A stretch of 64,000 nucleotides of DNA from Campylobacter vulpis (GCF_014217995.1 NZ_CP041617.1:372001-436000), one strand, 5' to 3'. Positions 1-8,696 are shown, counted from the first letter of the stretch. Notes: generated by a model from the letters alone, not told the origin. Program-made: numbers and translations.

Positions 1-385
1 TATGCGACACCCATTCCCCGGACCCGGACTTGCCATACGCATTATGGGCGAGGTGAATGCGGCGGATTTAGAGCTTTTAAAGGAAGCGGATTCTATCTTC
101 ATAGAAGAGCTGCATAAATGGGGCTTGTATGATTCTGTATGGCAGGCATTTTGCGTGCTTTTAAATGTGCGAAGTGTAGGCGTAATGGGCGATAACCGCA
201 CTTATGACAATACTATTTGCGTGAGAGCAGTGGAGGCAATGGACGGAATGACAGCGAGTTTCTCACACTTACCCCACGCATTTTTAGAATCTGTCTCAAA
301 CCGCATAATCAACGAAGTAGCAGGGATTAACCGCGTAGTCTATGACATCACTTCAAAACCCCCGGGGACCATTGAGTGGGAGTAG
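1..385 (+). CDS. guaA: GMP synthase (glutamine-hydrolysing), C-terminal part
   Basis: GMP synthase makes GMP from XMP using glutamine and ATP in the cytoplasm. Only the last 127 or so residues are inside the window; the gene enters from the left in frame. The readable part is the dimerisation/XMP-binding domain: it opens with [16 protein letters not shown] and ends with [10 protein letters not shown], both hallmarks of GuaA C-termini. Base composition is odd: I count about 46% G+C here, against roughly 25-35% in the genes that follow, suggesting the gene or this segment came from another species. Its last 105 bp are repeated at 2316-2420. Confidence 0.97.
   Translation, partial: MRHPFPGPGLAIRIMGEVNAADLELLKEADSIFIEELHKWGLYDSVWQAFCVLLNVRSVGVMGDNRTYDNTICVRAVEAMDGMTASFSHLPHAFLESVSNRIINEVAGINRVVYDITSKPPGTIEWE
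281..385 (+). repeat. Left copy of 105-bp guaA-end direct repeat
   Basis: Bases 281-385 (inside guaA, ending exactly at its stop codon) match 2316-2420 with five mismatches by my count. The two copies bracket the first restriction-modification pair (391-2303). Confidence 0.95.
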
Positions 386-390
386 AGATA

Positions 391-1356
391 ATGAAAAAAT
401 ATGAAATTGTAATTACTAAAAATTCCTTTTATTTCTCAAATAATGAGTTTGAAGAGAATTATGAAGCAAATACTATAAATCTTTTAAAAACTCTGCTTTT
501 GCATTTGCAAAATGAAGTGAAAAATAAAGGTTGCATTGAAAGTGTCTTTGTAGAATTTTTACAAAATAATGAATTTGGCTTAGAATCTCTGCTTGTGTTA
601 AATGGTATAGCAAATGAAAATTTAAAACGCATTATTACTATAGCAAGAATTGTAAATGACAAAGATTTATCAACGCTTTTATACTTGCACGAGTGGAATG
701 ATACAAACAATAACAACGATGTTAAAGAATGGGGTGATAAAAAAATAAAAACGCTCATTAGAAAAAATGAATCTTTTGCAAAAGGCTTAATCAATCTGTT
801 TTTTAAAGGCTCATCAAATCCATTTCTAGCGAAAACACTGCCCTTATTTGAATTGCAAAAACTTAATTTTTTAAAAATCAATTTTGAACCTATTGCTATG
901 CTTGATACTCTTGTGCGTTATAGGCAAAAAGGCTCTTATAGCGGTGCAATGCAGAATAATCGAGAATCTAGTATTAAAGGAATTTTAAACGAACTTAATA
1001 TGCCCTTTGAAAATGGTGATTTACCGCTATTAAGCAAAAATGAGAATCTAAATAAACGCACAATGGACTTTATTATTCCAAATAAACAAAATCCTAAAAT
1101 CATTATAGAATCTTCATTTTTAAGCACAACAAGTTCAGGGCAGGGCGACAAAGCAAAAACAGAAATTATTGTGGGAAAACTTATTAAGCAATATTATCCA
1201 CAAGCTATTTTTGTAGGCTTTGTTGATGGCATAGGCTGGTATGTGAGAAAGCAAGATTTACAAAGAATGGTTGAAGCTTATGACGAAGTTTTTACCTTTA
1301 GAAATGATGAATTAGAACGCTTTAAAATTTTCTTACAAAAAAGGTTGGCTCAATGA
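391..1356 (+). CDS. Putative type II restriction endonuclease (pair 1)
   Basis: A 321-residue protein, probably the endonuclease partner of the downstream methylase. I chose ATG at 391 rather than the GTG at 376, because 376 lies inside guaA. The C-terminal third has a possible PD-(D/E)xK-like core: an aspartate near residue 226 in MDFIIPN, then IIIES near residue 240, followed by a Ser/Thr/Gly-rich segment. The catalytic lysine is not clear, so the nuclease fold is tentative. It overlaps the methylase start by 4 bp (ATGA), typical of co-translated restriction-modification genes. The coding sequence is very AT-rich, unlike guaA just upstream. I do not recognise a specific family or recognition site. 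Confidence 0.7.
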   Translation: MKKYEIVITKNSFYFSNNEFEENYEANTINLLKTLLLHLQNEVKNKGCIESVFVEFLQNNEFGLESLLVLNGIANENLKRIITIARIVNDKDLSTLLYLHEWNDTNNNNDVKEWGDKKIKTLIRKNESFAKGLINLFFKGSSNPFLAKTLPLFELQKLNFLKINFEPIAMLDTLVRYRQKGSYSGAMQNNRESSIKGILNELNMPFENGDLPLLSKNENLNKRTMDFIIPNKQNPKIIIESSFLSTTSSGQGDKAKTEIIVGKLIKQYYPQAIFVGFVDGIGWYVRKQDLQRMVEAYDEVFTFRNDELERFKIFLQKRLAQ

Positions 1357-2303
1357 ATGTGTTGCCTATAAACGAAGTTTTACAGGGCGATTGCTTAGAA
1401 TTATTGGCAAAGATTCCAAGCGGAAGTATAGATTGTGTGTTTGCTGACCCTCCTTTTAATTTAAAGAAAAAATACAACTCTCATAAAGATAAGCTTTTGG
1501 AAACTGAGTATTTAGAGTGGTGTCAGGCTTGGATAAGTGAATGTGTGCGTGTGCTAAAAGATGATGGCTTTATATTTTTACACAATATCCCAAAATGGCT
1601 TACTTTTTATGCAGGATTTCTTAATGAAATAGCTATTTTTCGGCATTGGATAAGCTGGGAAGCAATGACTGCTCCTATGGGTAAAACTTTGCAACCTGCT
1701 CATTATGGAATCTTATTTTACTCTAAAGGGGAAGCAAAAAATCGCTTTAAGGAAGTTCGTTATCCACACAAAAGGGATAGGCGGGGCGTTTTATTTAAGG
1801 ATTATGGGGGTAAGAAAAATATTTTACACCCATTTGGTCCCCTCTGCTCTGATGTGTGGAGTGATATTCATAGAATCCGCCACACCAAAAATAGAGATAA
1901 TCACCCCTGTCAATTACCCCTACATTTGCTAGAGCGCATTATTTTAATGAGTAGTGAAAAGGGGGATATTATCCTAGACCCATTTTTAGGCACAGGCACA
2001 ACCGCTCTAGCTGCAAAAAGATTGGATAGAAATTTTATAGGGTTTGAAAAAGATAGCGAGTATTGTGGTATAGCAAAAGCGAAAATTGAAGCGGAGAAAT
2101 TTGTTTCAAAAGCGGGAGATTTTTATGTAAGTTTTCATTTAAATGAAATTATTACCTTAAGAGAATGTGATTGGAATGGACTTAAAAATTACTTTGAGCT
2201 TCCATACAATCCAAAGGATATAGATACATTTAAGATAAAATTAAAAACTAAAGAGAGATTGGGACCAAATTTGTTTGATGATTTATTGGTATTGGAAGCA
2301 TAA
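1353..2303 (+). CDS. Type II DNA methyltransferase, beta class (pair 1)
   Basis: Site-specific DNA methylase (N6-adenine or N4-cytosine) using S-adenosylmethionine. The catalytic motif DPPF is at residues 32-35 and the AdoMet motif DPFLGTGT at 209-216. Catalytic motif first, AdoMet motif last is the beta-class order. The segment between carries the target-recognition region. The 316-residue length fits solitary type II methylases. It overlaps the upstream putative endonuclease by 4 bp, so the two likely form one operon. It is followed within 15 bp by the second copy of the guaA end, which marks the right edge of the inserted unit. Target sequence cannot be read from the protein. Confidence 0.93.
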   Translation: MNVLPINEVLQGDCLELLAKIPSGSIDCVFADPPFNLKKKYNSHKDKLLETEYLEWCQAWISECVRVLKDDGFIFLHNIPKWLTFYAGFLNEIAIFRHWISWEAMTAPMGKTLQPAHYGILFYSKGEAKNRFKEVRYPHKRDRRGVLFKDYGGKKNILHPFGPLCSDVWSDIHRIRHTKNRDNHPCQLPLHLLERIILMSSEKGDIILDPFLGTGTTALAAKRLDRNFIGFEKDSEYCGIAKAKIEAEKFVSKAGDFYVSFHLNEIITLRECDWNGLKNYFELPYNPKDIDTFKIKLKTKERLGPNLFDDLLVLEA

Positions 2304-2315
2304 ATGTTAATTAGT

Positions 2316-2420
2316 TTTTTAGAATCTGTCTCAAATCGCATAATCAACGAAGTAGCAGGCATTAATCGCGTAGTCTATGACATCACTTCAAAACCCCCAG
2401 GGACTATTGAGTGGGAGTAG
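2316..2420 (+). repeat. Right copy of 105-bp guaA-end direct repeat
   Basis: A remnant of the guaA 3' end, about 95% identical to 281-385 and including the guaA stop codon. It has no start and no upstream guaA sequence, so it is not a gene. It sits directly upstream of the next methylase and looks like the boundary left by insertion of the 391-2303 unit. Confidence 0.95.
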
Positions 2421-2438
2421 GGGTATAGAGATAAATCA

Positions 2439-3575
2439 ATGACAAAACCAACGCATTTAAGCACAAAAGAGCAAATCAATCTTGGCAGTTTTTACACTGC
2501 TGATTTTTTGGTAAATGAAGTCTATATAATGCTTAAAAAACATATAGATTCTAAAAACTATGTGCTGCTTGATAGCTCTTGCGGAAGTGGGAATTTCTTA
2601 CACGCAGAAGCCATTCTTAAAAGCGGATTTGCCAAAGATAGCTTTAGCAAAATCATAGGAGCTGATATTGATAAAATGGCTTTGCATATTGCCAAACGCA
2701 CACTAGATTCTAAGGTTATCTTACTTCATAAAAACGCATTGCACAATGTTGCTAGAGAGAATTTTGCTACCACGCAAACTGATAGGCTCATTATTGTGGG
2801 TAATCCACCTTATAATGATAGGACTTCTATCGTGCAAAATCATCTTAAAAATAAAGATTCTATACAAATAGATTCTGCTTTGCAACATAGGGATATGGGC
2901 ATAAGCTTTTTGCGCTCTTATGAGAGATTAAAGGCGGATTTTATCTGTGTTTTGCACCCACTTTCCTATTTGATAAAAAGGACTAATTTTAGTGCATTAA
3001 AAGATTTTGTAAAAGCTTACAAACTCATAGGTTCTACAATTATTAGCTCTCAAATTTTTTGCAAAGATTCTAAGGGGTATTTTCCCATAATTATCGCTTT
3101 GTATAAAAGGGATAGTAGGGGAATGGATTATGACTATATTTGTAATTTTAATTTTAAGACAATAGATGGAAAAGAATTTAGCCTAAATGATTTTGATTAT
3201 ATCAGTAGCTACATTGATAAATATCCTAATAAAAAGCGCGTGGAAAAATCGCAAGTCAAAGCGATGTTTTACACAATGCGGGATATAAATGCCCTGCGTC
3301 GCTCTAAGACTTTTATAAACAAAGAAAATAGCAATACGATTTTTGTAACAAAAGAAAAATATAGCCTTTATTGCTATGTTGATGTGTTTAAATTGTTTTT
3401 ACCGCATATTCCTTATTATTTTGGAAATTGTGATGTGATGATTGACTTTCAACAATTTAAAGCCCTAGAATCTCACTTTATAATGGCGAGTGAAAGCAAG
3501 ATTCTAAGCCCTAAGATTTTGCAGTATTTTAGAGATTTACTAGGAGTGCATTATGGATATTGTGAAAAGGTATAG
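2439..3575 (+). CDS. N6-adenine DNA methyltransferase, gamma class (system A)
   Basis: A 378-residue adenine methylase. The N-terminal LGSFYT (15-20) and AdoMet motif DSSCGSGNF (45-53) precede the catalytic NPPY (122-125), the gamma-class order with the target-recognition domain at the C-terminus. The stop-proximal codons lie in a 16-bp direct repeat. Removing the DNA between the two repeat copies would end the protein LGVHYENTKM and make its stop overlap the start of the gene at 6241. The present C-terminus GYCEKV is therefore probably a product of insertion. Its original partner is likely the 6241-7008 protein. There is no strong Shine-Dalgarno before ATG 2439. Confidence 0.92.
   Translation: MTKPTHLSTKEQINLGSFYTADFLVNEVYIMLKKHIDSKNYVLLDSSCGSGNFLHAEAILKSGFAKDSFSKIIGADIDKMALHIAKRTLDSKVILLHKNALHNVARENFATTQTDRLIIVGNPPYNDRTSIVQNHLKNKDSIQIDSALQHRDMGISFLRSYERLKADFICVLHPLSYLIKRTNFSALKDFVKAYKLIGSTIISSQIFCKDSKGYFPIIIALYKRDSRGMDYDYICNFNFKTIDGKEFSLNDFDYISSYIDKYPNKKRVEKSQVKAMFYTMRDINALRRSKTFINKENSNTIFVTKEKYSLYCYVDVFKLFLPHIPYYFGNCDVMIDFQQFKALESHFIMASESKILSPKILQYFRDLLGVHYGYCEKV
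3540..3555 (+). repeat. 16-bp direct repeat, left copy
   Basis: CTAGGAGTGCATTATG occurs here at the end of the system A methylase and again at 6228-6243 over the ribosome binding site and start of the system A partner gene. The copies bracket the inserted system B pair. Confidence 0.95.
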
Positions 3576-3604
3576 TACAATATTAATTTTTTTAAGGAGA
3601 GATA

Positions 3605-5404
3605 ATGACACAAGCACATAAAGAGACATTGAATGCCATATATCCATTGTTGATAGATAAGCCCAACATAGAAGAACACATTATGCATTATGCACTAGAT
3701 ACAATAAAGCCACAACAATTTGATAAGCATCAAAAAATAAACTCTAGCAACATTGATGAAAGCATTATCAATGTCTTTAAAAAACACAACTTGCCTTTAT
3801 GTCTTGAAACTTTCAATGTGCTTTTTGAAAAACTTTTAGAGCAATCATACAAAAATGAAAATGGTATTGTTTTTACTCCAAAATATATTGCTGATTTTAT
3901 TTGTAAAGATATATTGAAAAGTGAAGTAAATTTAGATTCTATAAAAATTATTGACCCAGCTTGTGGTTGCGGAATTTTTTTAATTTCTGCAATAGAGCTT
4001 ATTAAAGAAAAAACACATAGAAGTATAAAAGATATAGTAAAAAATCAAATTTTTGGATTAGATATAAGTTCTATCAACACTGAAAGAGTAAAAATTTTAC
4101 TTAAAATTATGTGTTTAATGTATGGTGAAACAATAAAGGATGATGATATAAATATACAATGCGTTGATAGCTTAAAAGAAAATTGGAATATGCTTTTTAA
4201 CATTTCTTTTGATTATATTGTAGGCAACCCCCCTTATGTAAATCCACACACTTTAAGCAAAAAACAAGTAGATTTTTTAAAAAATAATTTTAAAACAACA
4301 AGCAAAGGTGTCTTTAATATTTTTTATGCCTTTATAGAACAAAGTATAAAATTTTTAGATAAAAATGGCAAAATTGGCTTTATTGTGCCAAATAATTTTT
4401 TAACCATTAGTGCAGCAAAACCACTGCGAGATTTCATAGAGCCTCATTTGACAAAACTTATTGACTTGCAGGATAATATGGTTTTTAAGCCGATAAGAAC
4501 TTACAATGCTATTATCACACTTGATAAAACAAACACAAAGAGCTTAGAATATGCAAACTTGTCAAAAACAAATAATATTAAACAAGCCTTGCAAACTATA
4601 CATTTTCAAACGTTTGATAAGCAGAATGTTTTTTTGGAAAAATGGCGTTTTTTAGATACTAAAACAGAAACTAATATTGCAAAAATAGAAAGTCAGTTTT
4701 TTAATTTTGCCACTTTTATCAATGCAGGTATTGCAACACTAAGAGATGAAGTATATAGGGTAGAATATGATGGAAAGCAATATTATAGGGATGTAAATGG
4801 TAAAAGATATATTATTGATACAGAATTGATAAAACCGATTTATAAGATTCCAGAATTTAAAAATACGGGGCAGTGTGGCTATTTTATTTTTCCTTACGCA
4901 ATTATTAAAGATAATGCTGTTATTATTGATGAAGTTGGAATGCAAAAAGATTTTACGCAAACTTACAACTATTTGCTTACCAGAAAAGATGAACTTGACT
5001 CGAGAGATAAAGGCAAAATAAATGCAGTAGCTTGGTATGCCTATGGGCGAACACAAGGGCTTAATCGTTATGGTAAAAAATTACTTTTTGGCACTTTTTC
5101 ATCAAAGCCAAATTTCATATTGATACAAGACAAAAAGGCTTTATTTTGCAACGGTTATGCAGTATTTGAAAATCCTATAATGGAAATTGAAATTTTAGAA
5201 AAAATTTTTAATTCTTGTATTATGGATTATTATATTAAACATACAAGCTATCAAATTGAAGGGGGCTATTTTTGTTACCAAAAGAAATATATTGAAAAAT
5301 TTAGTGTTCCTTTTTTAGACTCTAGTGAGAAGGAATTTTTACTTAAAAGCAATAATCAACAAATTGATAGTTTTTTAATCGACAAATATGGTTTGGATTT
5401 GTAA
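3605..5404 (+). CDS. N6-adenine DNA methyltransferase, gamma class (system B)
   Basis: A 599-residue adenine methylase of the large Eco57I/TaqI-like type. GIVFTP (87-92), the AdoMet motif DPACGCGIF (117-125) and catalytic NPPY (208-211) are in gamma-class order. A long C-terminal half, rich in Tyr/Lys/Asn, would hold the TaqI-like target-recognition region. A clear Shine-Dalgarno (AAGGAG) precedes ATG 3605. Its stop overlaps the next start (TAATG), so it is co-translated with the 5404 gene. It is very AT-rich and, with its partner, lies inside a 16-bp direct repeat that interrupts system A. Confidence 0.9.
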   Translation: MTQAHKETLNAIYPLLIDKPNIEEHIMHYALDTIKPQQFDKHQKINSSNIDESIINVFKKHNLPLCLETFNVLFEKLLEQSYKNENGIVFTPKYIADFICKDILKSEVNLDSIKIIDPACGCGIFLISAIELIKEKTHRSIKDIVKNQIFGLDISSINTERVKILLKIMCLMYGETIKDDDINIQCVDSLKENWNMLFNISFDYIVGNPPYVNPHTLSKKQVDFLKNNFKTTSKGVFNIFYAFIEQSIKFLDKNGKIGFIVPNNFLTISAAKPLRDFIEPHLTKLIDLQDNMVFKPIRTYNAIITLDKTNTKSLEYANLSKTNNIKQALQTIHFQTFDKQNVFLEKWRFLDTKTETNIAKIESQFFNFATFINAGIATLRDEVYRVEYDGKQYYRDVNGKRYIIDTELIKPIYKIPEFKNTGQCGYFIFPYAIIKDNAVIIDEVGMQKDFTQTYNYLLTRKDELDSRDKGKINAVAWYAYGRTQGLNRYGKKLLFGTFSSKPNFILIQDKKALFCNGYAVFENPIMEIEILEKIFNSCIMDYYIKHTSYQIEGGYFCYQKKYIEKFSVPFLDSSEKEFLLKSNNQQIDSFLIDKYGLDL

Positions 5405-6231
5405 TGTTTGTTTATAGATTTTTAAATGATTTTAAAACAATGCTTGAAGATGCTATTATAGAAAATGGGGAACAAGGGTTTAGCAATATTATTCGCTCAC
5501 AAAAACCCATTAATTGTATCCACGAAATTATTAAGCACGATTTGATAAGATGCGGAGTAGATGAGAAAAATATCTTTCCACCACTCAATAACTCAAAACC
5601 AGAAATTAAACTCGCAGGGTTTTTAAAACAAAAAGACCAAGATATTTGTGTAACACCAAACAATGTTGAAAAGAAAGCAATTTTAGTAAAATGGGGACCT
5701 TTAAGCTTTGAAAATAAAGAAGATGTTTATGGTTTTGATTTTTCTCAACATTGTTTGGTTGTTAATATGCACTCACAAATGAGAAGTATTGCTAAAAATA
5801 CAGATACACTTTTTGAAAGAACTTTTGCTGAAAGCCTAAACTTGCATATGCGTTATCCAAAAATGGTATTAGGAGAGCTGTATGTTATTCCCATAAAGGA
5901 ATATAGCCTTGAGTTGTCAAAAAGTAAGCAGATAGGATTTGAAAATAGAATGGTAAATATTGAAAAGTATATTTCATTTTTTCACGCTATAAGCGGTAGA
6001 AAAGATGAAAAAGATTCTTTGTGGAAATATGAAAAATGTTGTCTATTGATTGTTAATCTTTGTTCAAAAATACCTTTTTTCTATAACAACAGCTATGAGC
6101 TTATTTGTGATGGGATAATATCAAAGGATTTTAAAATAGAATATGCAGATATTGGTTTTCACAATTTTACACAAGACCTACTCGCACAATATGCAAAAAG
6201 ATTTGATATTAAAAATTTACAAACTTGCTAG
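5404..6231 (+). CDS. Putative restriction endonuclease partner (system B)
   Basis: A 275-residue protein without a motif I can name with certainty. Its position, starting inside the stop codon of the system B methylase (TAATG), is the classic place for the cognate endonuclease. Visible candidates for a nuclease core are PEIKLAGF near residue 66 and the hydrophobic LGELYVIPIKEY near residue 158, which resembles the central strand of restriction enzymes with a C-terminal E/K pair. These assignments are inference. No signal peptide or membrane segment. Could instead be an accessory protein of the methylase. Confidence 0.6.
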   Translation: MFVYRFLNDFKTMLEDAIIENGEQGFSNIIRSQKPINCIHEIIKHDLIRCGVDEKNIFPPLNNSKPEIKLAGFLKQKDQDICVTPNNVEKKAILVKWGPLSFENKEDVYGFDFSQHCLVVNMHSQMRSIAKNTDTLFERTFAESLNLHMRYPKMVLGELYVIPIKEYSLELSKSKQIGFENRMVNIEKYISFFHAISGRKDEKDSLWKYEKCCLLIVNLCSKIPFFYNNSYELICDGIISKDFKIEYADIGFHNFTQDLLAQYAKRFDIKNLQTC

Positions 6232-6243
6232 GAGTGCATTATG
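6228..6243 (+). repeat. 16-bp direct repeat, right copy
   Basis: Second copy of CTAGGAGTGCATTATG. It contains the AGGAG ribosome binding site and the ATG of the 6241 gene, and marks the right edge of the system B insert. Confidence 0.95.
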
Positions 6244-7008
6244 AAAATACAAAAATGTGAAAATAAACAAATCTTTGTAGAAATCCCACTTACCACGCAA
6301 AGTGGCAAAACGAGAGTAAAAATACGCAATAGCTTTTATGAAAATGGACTACCTACTGCGACAAGACAGATTCCATTTTCACAAAAACATTATATTGAGT
6401 GGCAAATCAGCTATGATGTAGATAAAAATGATAAAGAAAAGTTGGCTTTAAGCACTTTAGAGCAAAGTGAATTTATCGGGGCAAATGGCAAAACAAAAGC
6501 CTTGTATGAGCTTAGTGAATATCTTTACTATTTCACGCAATGGAGAATTATCACAGAGAGTGAAATAACAAATTTATTAGCCTTTTTGCAAAATATTAAA
6601 GATGATGAATTTTTGGATTCTAGGAGCGATTTGCAGATTTTACGAAGCCACCCTATAAGCAAAAATATTTTAGGTGTGGAATTTTATGAATCTCAAGTCA
6701 AATATCCGCTTTTGGTGCATAAATTTAATCATTTTGATGTGCTAGTGGAAATCATCATTAAAGAAAAGCAAAGGACAGTTGGCGTACAGCCTATGCTTTA
6801 TGTCTGTTTTCCTATCACGGAATTATGTTGCAACCCTGCACTTTTAGGCAGAGTGGCAGAATCTAAAGAATGCGGTTTGCTTATCTTAGATTCTAAGGAT
6901 AAAGACTTTTTGTTAGAGACTTTTAAAATCTTTGGAATGCTAAGTAAAAGTCATAACTATGATGTGTGTGAGATTATAAAGATTATAAAAGTTAATCAAA
7001 TAGCTTGA
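6241..7008 (+). CDS. Putative restriction endonuclease partner (system A)
   Basis: A 255-residue protein of unknown family. It has an AGGAG Shine-Dalgarno inside the 16-bp repeat. In the reconstructed pre-insertion order its start codon overlapped the end of the 2439 methylase, so it is probably that enzyme's cognate endonuclease. The sequence is mixed alpha/beta, with hydrophobic strands such as LYVCFPITEL near residue 180 and CGLLILDSKD near 210. No catalytic motif could be assigned with confidence. It ends five bases before a methylase relic. Confidence 0.55.
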   Translation: MKIQKCENKQIFVEIPLTTQSGKTRVKIRNSFYENGLPTATRQIPFSQKHYIEWQISYDVDKNDKEKLALSTLEQSEFIGANGKTKALYELSEYLYYFTQWRIITESEITNLLAFLQNIKDDEFLDSRSDLQILRSHPISKNILGVEFYESQVKYPLLVHKFNHFDVLVEIIIKEKQRTVGVQPMLYVCFPITELCCNPALLGRVAESKECGLLILDSKDKDFLLETFKIFGMLSKSHNYDVCEIIKIIKVNQIA

Positions 7009-7393
7009 TAGATTGCAAGAAGCAGGGCTAATTGAATGGAGTAAAAATAATAATCCACGCAAGAAAGTTTATGTAAATGAATGCAAGGGCAAAAAGATAC
7101 AAGATATTTGGGAGTTTAAAGATTCTCAAAATCAAGCCTATCCCACTGAAAAAAATAGAGCAATGCTAAGGCGTATTATTGCGATGTCATCAAATATGGA
7201 TTCTAGGGTTATGGATTGCTTTTGTGGTGGGGGAGGATTTTTACAAGAAGCCCTAAATTTAGGTAGAAATTTTATCGGTATTGATGAAAGCATTGAAGCA
7301 ATAAGGCTTAATCAACAATGGATAAAGAAAAGTAAAACTCATTTGTTTAGTCGTAATATTGCTTTGATTAAGAATCAATCTTATATTAAGTAG
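7004..7393 (+). pseudogene. C-terminal relic of a beta-class DNA methyltransferase
   Basis: About 130 codons open from 7004, with only a TTG as possible start. They encode the end of a beta-class methylase: IQDIWEF, then YPTEKN, then the AdoMet motif MDCFCGGGGF near residue 63 of the TTG-started reading, and GRNFIGID. The catalytic DPPY half, which lies N-terminal in this class, is missing. The open frame overlaps the last codons of the 6241 gene and homology begins essentially at its stop, so the missing half was probably replaced when system A arrived. It is not expected to be active. Confidence 0.85.
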
Positions 7394-7568
7394 TGAAAAT
7401 TTAAAGTATGAAAAATGAAATTTTATTAAAATATTTTAAAATGTTTTCAAATGGCTAAAATTGAGAGTATTAGGTGCGAAATTAAAAAAGAAGCATTAAT
7501 TAATGCAAAGTTGTATATTAAAATTTAGCTACAAATGCTAAGTCAGTAAAATGGCTTTATGACTGTAT
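7394..7568. other. Intergenic spacer at the right end of the island
   Basis: 175 bp of very AT-rich DNA between the methylase relic and the convergent flavoenzyme gene. I see no RNA gene, no clear terminator hairpin and only a 16-codon open frame beginning near 7408. It may contain further decayed island sequence. Confidence 0.6.
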
Positions 7569-8693
7569 TTAAATTTTAAAACGATTTAAACCAAAATGCT
7601 TTTGAATATCTTCATTTAACCTACCAGAATTTAAGGTTTTAAAGCCTAAATTTCCAAGCACAGGAGCAAATTTAAAACCGTGGCTTAAACCGCCGATGAA
7701 AAAAATATTTTCGCTTAAAAAATCAATTATAAAATCATTATCCATACTCAAAGGATAACTACAAACACTTCCTTTTTTAAAAGAGCCTATTTTAGGAAAA
7801 AAGTTCTTAATATACCTATCTATCTCCCTAAAATCCTCTTCATAAGCACCAAAATCCTTACGCTCCTCCCTGCTATTAATAAGCTGTCCGCTTTGATCAC
7901 GTCCAATTTTAAGTCCGTCTTTAAAATCATAAAATCCGTAAAAATGGTCATCTTCAAATTCTATAATAAATGATGAAAGTTTTGAAATGGGATAATGTCC
8001 CAAGCTTTCATACCAATGCACCACCTTTCTTTTCGCCCCAACACTCACAGGGGCTAATTCAAAATCAAAGCAGTTTAAAACCTCGCTTACAAAACTTCCT
8101 GCACAAATTAAAATTTGCTTTGCCTTAATTTTTTCTTTATTTTCAAAATGCAGGGTAAAAATATCTTCTTTTTTATCCACATTTTTAAGAGTGTCGATTA
8201 AAATATCTGCACCCAAGTTCCTAGCCTCTAAAACCGCACGACTTACGCTTAAATCACTATAAACAAACCCTGTATCAGGCTCTAAAACGCCAAAAAAATC
8301 CTTTGCAACCCTAATGCCGTAATTTTCATAAATTTCTTTAGCGTTAAGTTGTTTTGTGTTGAGTTTAAATTCTTTAATGCTTGTAAGAATATTTTGCATA
8401 AAATCATTCTCGTAACTACCTACATTTAAAAGCCCACCACGCTCAAAAAGCTTAATCTTATGTGCCTTTTCAAATTCTCCCCAAAGCGTATAAGCTTCTT
8501 GTAAAAGGGGGATATATTTACCCCCCTCCCCATAAGCAATGCGAAAAATACGCGTATCGCCGTGATAAGATCCTAGCGTATGGGGTGTTTCAAATTTATC
8601 AATTAAACATACCTTTTTTCCAGCCCTTGCTGCATAATATCCCGCAAAAGCTCCTACCGTGCCACTTCCAATAATAACTATATCATAAAGCAT
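7569..8693 (-). CDS. FAD-dependent amine oxidase, monomeric sarcosine oxidase / SolA type
   Basis: A 374-residue flavoenzyme of the family that oxidises N-methyl amino acids (sarcosine, N-methyltryptophan) to an aldehyde and hydrogen peroxide. The N-terminal dinucleotide-binding fold is IIGSGTVGAFAG (7-18) followed by CLIDK. Family-typical SYHGDTRIFR lies near residue 43. The C-terminal GSVCSYPLSMD places a cysteine (about 311) where sarcosine oxidases bind FAD covalently, and SHGFKFAP matches the conserved flavin-side motif. Substrate cannot be fixed. The gene starts 4 bp after ubiX ends, so it is probably co-transcribed with ubiX. Confidence 0.85.
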   Translation of the reverse strand: MLYDIVIIGSGTVGAFAGYYAARAGKKVCLIDKFETPHTLGSYHGDTRIFRIAYGEGGKYIPLLQEAYTLWGEFEKAHKIKLFERGGLLNVGSYENDFMQNILTSIKEFKLNTKQLNAKEIYENYGIRVAKDFFGVLEPDTGFVYSDLSVSRAVLEARNLGADILIDTLKNVDKKEDIFTLHFENKEKIKAKQILICAGSFVSEVLNCFDFELAPVSVGAKRKVVHWYESLGHYPISKLSSFIIEFEDDHFYGFYDFKDGLKIGRDQSGQLINSREERKDFGAYEEDFREIDRYIKNFFPKIGSFKKGSVCSYPLSMDNDFIIDFLSENIFFIGGLSHGFKFAPVLGNLGFKTLNSGRLNEDIQKHFGLNRFKI

Positions 8694-8696
8694 TTT

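Noticed and set aside
2316-2420. A second guaA gene
   Set aside because: Only the last 105 bp are present with no start and no upstream homology; it is a boundary repeat, not a gene.
7408-7458. Small frame of 16 codons at the island end
   Set aside because: No clear ribosome site or similarity; not enough to call a gene.
1-7568. An integrative element or prophage using the guaA end as attachment site
   Set aside because: No integrase, excisionase, transposase, phage or conjugation gene is present; every open frame fits restriction-modification or a relic of it.
8505-8530. G5/C6 inverted repeat as a terminator
   Set aside because: It lies inside the flavoenzyme coding sequence and has no U-run; probably chance.
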